Shown here: positions 63,278 through 64,000 of the stretch, piece after piece
Layout: each line of letters begins with the position of its first letter
Position numbering within the stretch: the first letter of the stretch is position 1
Source of the DNA: Gordonia sp. ABSL11-1
Lineage (GTDB): Bacteria; Actinomycetota; Actinomycetes; Mycobacteriales; Mycobacteriaceae
DNA length: 64,000 bases
Direction of reading: 5' to 3'
NCBI RefSeq assembly: GCF_030315685.1
Contig: NZ_JASXSI010000012.1
Span: 112,208-176,207 of the forward strand
Position numbers and translations under genes: made by a program
Notes under the pieces: generated by a model
The model's input: the letters and a program-made list of their open reading frames with translations, nothing else
Told to the model about the DNA's origin: nothing
The model's database searches: none

Positions 63278-64000
63278 ATGACCGCGGAACTCACTCATGC
63301 GACCCTCGACACCATTCCCGCGATCTACGCCCTCCCGGCGCCCACGAACGATCGGCATCAACTCGCGTTGTTTCTTCCCCACCTCGGCGGGACGAAAGAG
63401 GCTGTAAGCAGGCAACTGTCAGAGTTGTCCGGACGAGGATTCACCGCGATCAGCTTCGATCCATGGCGGGCCGGACAGCGTGGCAGCGGTGATGACCGAG
63501 CTCTCATGGGTGAGGTGTTTACCCACTTTCGCCGGTACATGTGGCCGATCCTTGGACAAAGCACTCTCGATGCAGTCCACGTTCTCGACTGGGCCATCGA
63601 ATACTTCAACGTCGCCGCGGACAGCATCGTGGCAGGTGGCCTCTCCATGGGTGGCGACATCAGCATCGCCCTTGCAGGTATCGACCATCGAGTCACCCGG
63701 GTGGCCGCAGTTGCCGCCACACCTGATTGGACGCGTCCTGGCATGCACTCAGTCGCAGACCCTGCCACCATCATCGATCAAGGCGAGCCGACCGCTTACG
63801 GGCAATGGCTCTACCAGCAGATCAACCCAGCCACCCACCCGAATCACTACACCCACGGCCCGGCGATCGCCTTCGAGCTCGGAGCCCGCGACACACATGT
63901 GCCTCCAGCATCAGCAACCGCGTTCCACACCACACTACGTTCGGCAGCACCGCTCGCCGCAGAACGCATGCGCATCACCCAGCACACCGGACGCGACCAC
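63278..64000 (+). CDS. Alpha/beta hydrolase, 3' end cut by the window
   Basis: At least 241 residues of a serine alpha/beta hydrolase: LALFLPHLGGTKEAVSRQLS, GFTAISFDPWRAGQRGSGDD (oxyanion and SFDPW region), nucleophile elbow VAGGLSMGGDISIALAG (GLSMGG) and late Asp candidates in ELGARDTHVPP. The frame is open to the last base, so the His and the C-terminus are outside. Codon use here is a little less GC-biased (e.g. TTG, GCA, AAC), in keeping with the neighbouring IS and resistance-gene remnants. Not reported among closed frames because it has no stop inside the window. Confidence 0.82.
   Translation, partial: MTAELTHATLDTIPAIYALPAPTNDRHQLALFLPHLGGTKEAVSRQLSELSGRGFTAISFDPWRAGQRGSGDDRALMGEVFTHFRRYMWPILGQSTLDAVHVLDWAIEYFNVAADSIVAGGLSMGGDISIALAGIDHRVTRVAAVAATPDWTRPGMHSVADPATIIDQGEPTAYGQWLYQQINPATHPNHYTHGPAIAFELGARDTHVPPASATAFHTTLRSAAPLAAERMRITQHTGRDH

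Overview
The window is about 64 kb of high-GC DNA from an actinobacterium of the Mycobacteriales (Corynebacteriales). The gene families fit Gordonia or a close Rhodococcus/Nocardia relative: a furA-katG pair, an F420-type Ddn-family reductase, an LGFP-repeat lipoprotein, a CmtR-type metal sensor, KstR-like operators and several promoters that look leaderless. The genus is my inference. No rRNA, tRNA, CRISPR array or intact prophage was seen. Almost all of the sequence is coding, with many ATGA/GTGA/TGATG overlaps.

Layout. 1-7.6 kb: the 3' part of htpG, a frameshifted sugar kinase of the BadF family, a Ddn-family reductase, a crotonase, a CMD protein and a PaaI thioesterase either side of a KstR-like palindrome, then a methyltransferase and an AraC-DinB fusion. 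7.7-10 kb: a heavily damaged D-aminoacylase-type amidohydrolase and an NTF2-like gene that overlap ATGA-style. 11.8-21.3 kb: a divergent polyol locus. A SorC-type regulator leads a four-gene ABC importer on the minus strand, and a Zn-dehydrogenase, a mannitol-type dehydrogenase and xylulokinase lie on the plus strand, with two palindromes between them. The expected flow is polyol uptake, oxidation to a ketose and phosphorylation. 21.3-24.3 kb: a DapB-like reductase, a FabG3-like steroid-type SDR with a second KstR-like site, and a BASS/ACR3-type transporter. 24.4-27.8 kb: an ABC-2 exporter with two ATPases and a TetR gene. 28-32.7 kb: a YoaK protein, a CPBP protease and a three-gene uracil-catabolism (URC-type) operon: GTP cyclohydrolase II homologue, URC4/DUF1688 and uracil phosphoribosyltransferase.

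33-50 kb: bluB, lactate permease, katG-furA, dodecin, an MBL hydrolase, a LysE exporter with an in-frame stop, a GNAT gene overlapping a coiled-coil gene, an FKBP lipoprotein, ilvD, a YbdK-type ligase with an in-frame stop, a second DapB-like paralogue and a cation/proton antiporter. 51-57 kb: a secreted GH5-like protein, the decayed genes of a three-subunit nitrile hydratase/thiocyanate hydrolase (ScnABC/ToyJKL-like), a DsbA-like protein and a frameshifted APC permease. 58-59 kb: a CmtR-type sensor with a cation-diffusion exporter. 59.7-62.4 kb: an AraC regulator divergent from a nitrilase and truncated-globin operon, with AraC-like direct repeats between. 62.6-64 kb: a degraded phosphotransferase, an IS21 IstB-like tail, and a complete-looking alpha/beta hydrolase start that runs off the end.

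A recurrent theme is broken genes. Nine loci carry frameshifts, in-frame stops or both. They are concentrated in the amidohydrolase/NTF2 pair and the nitrile-hydratase-like cluster, which suggests selective decay rather than uniform sequencing error, although several lesions lie in G or C runs. The most interesting intact systems are the nitrilase-globin-AraC locus, the URC operon with 17-bp iterons, and the CmtR/CDF metal-efflux pair.
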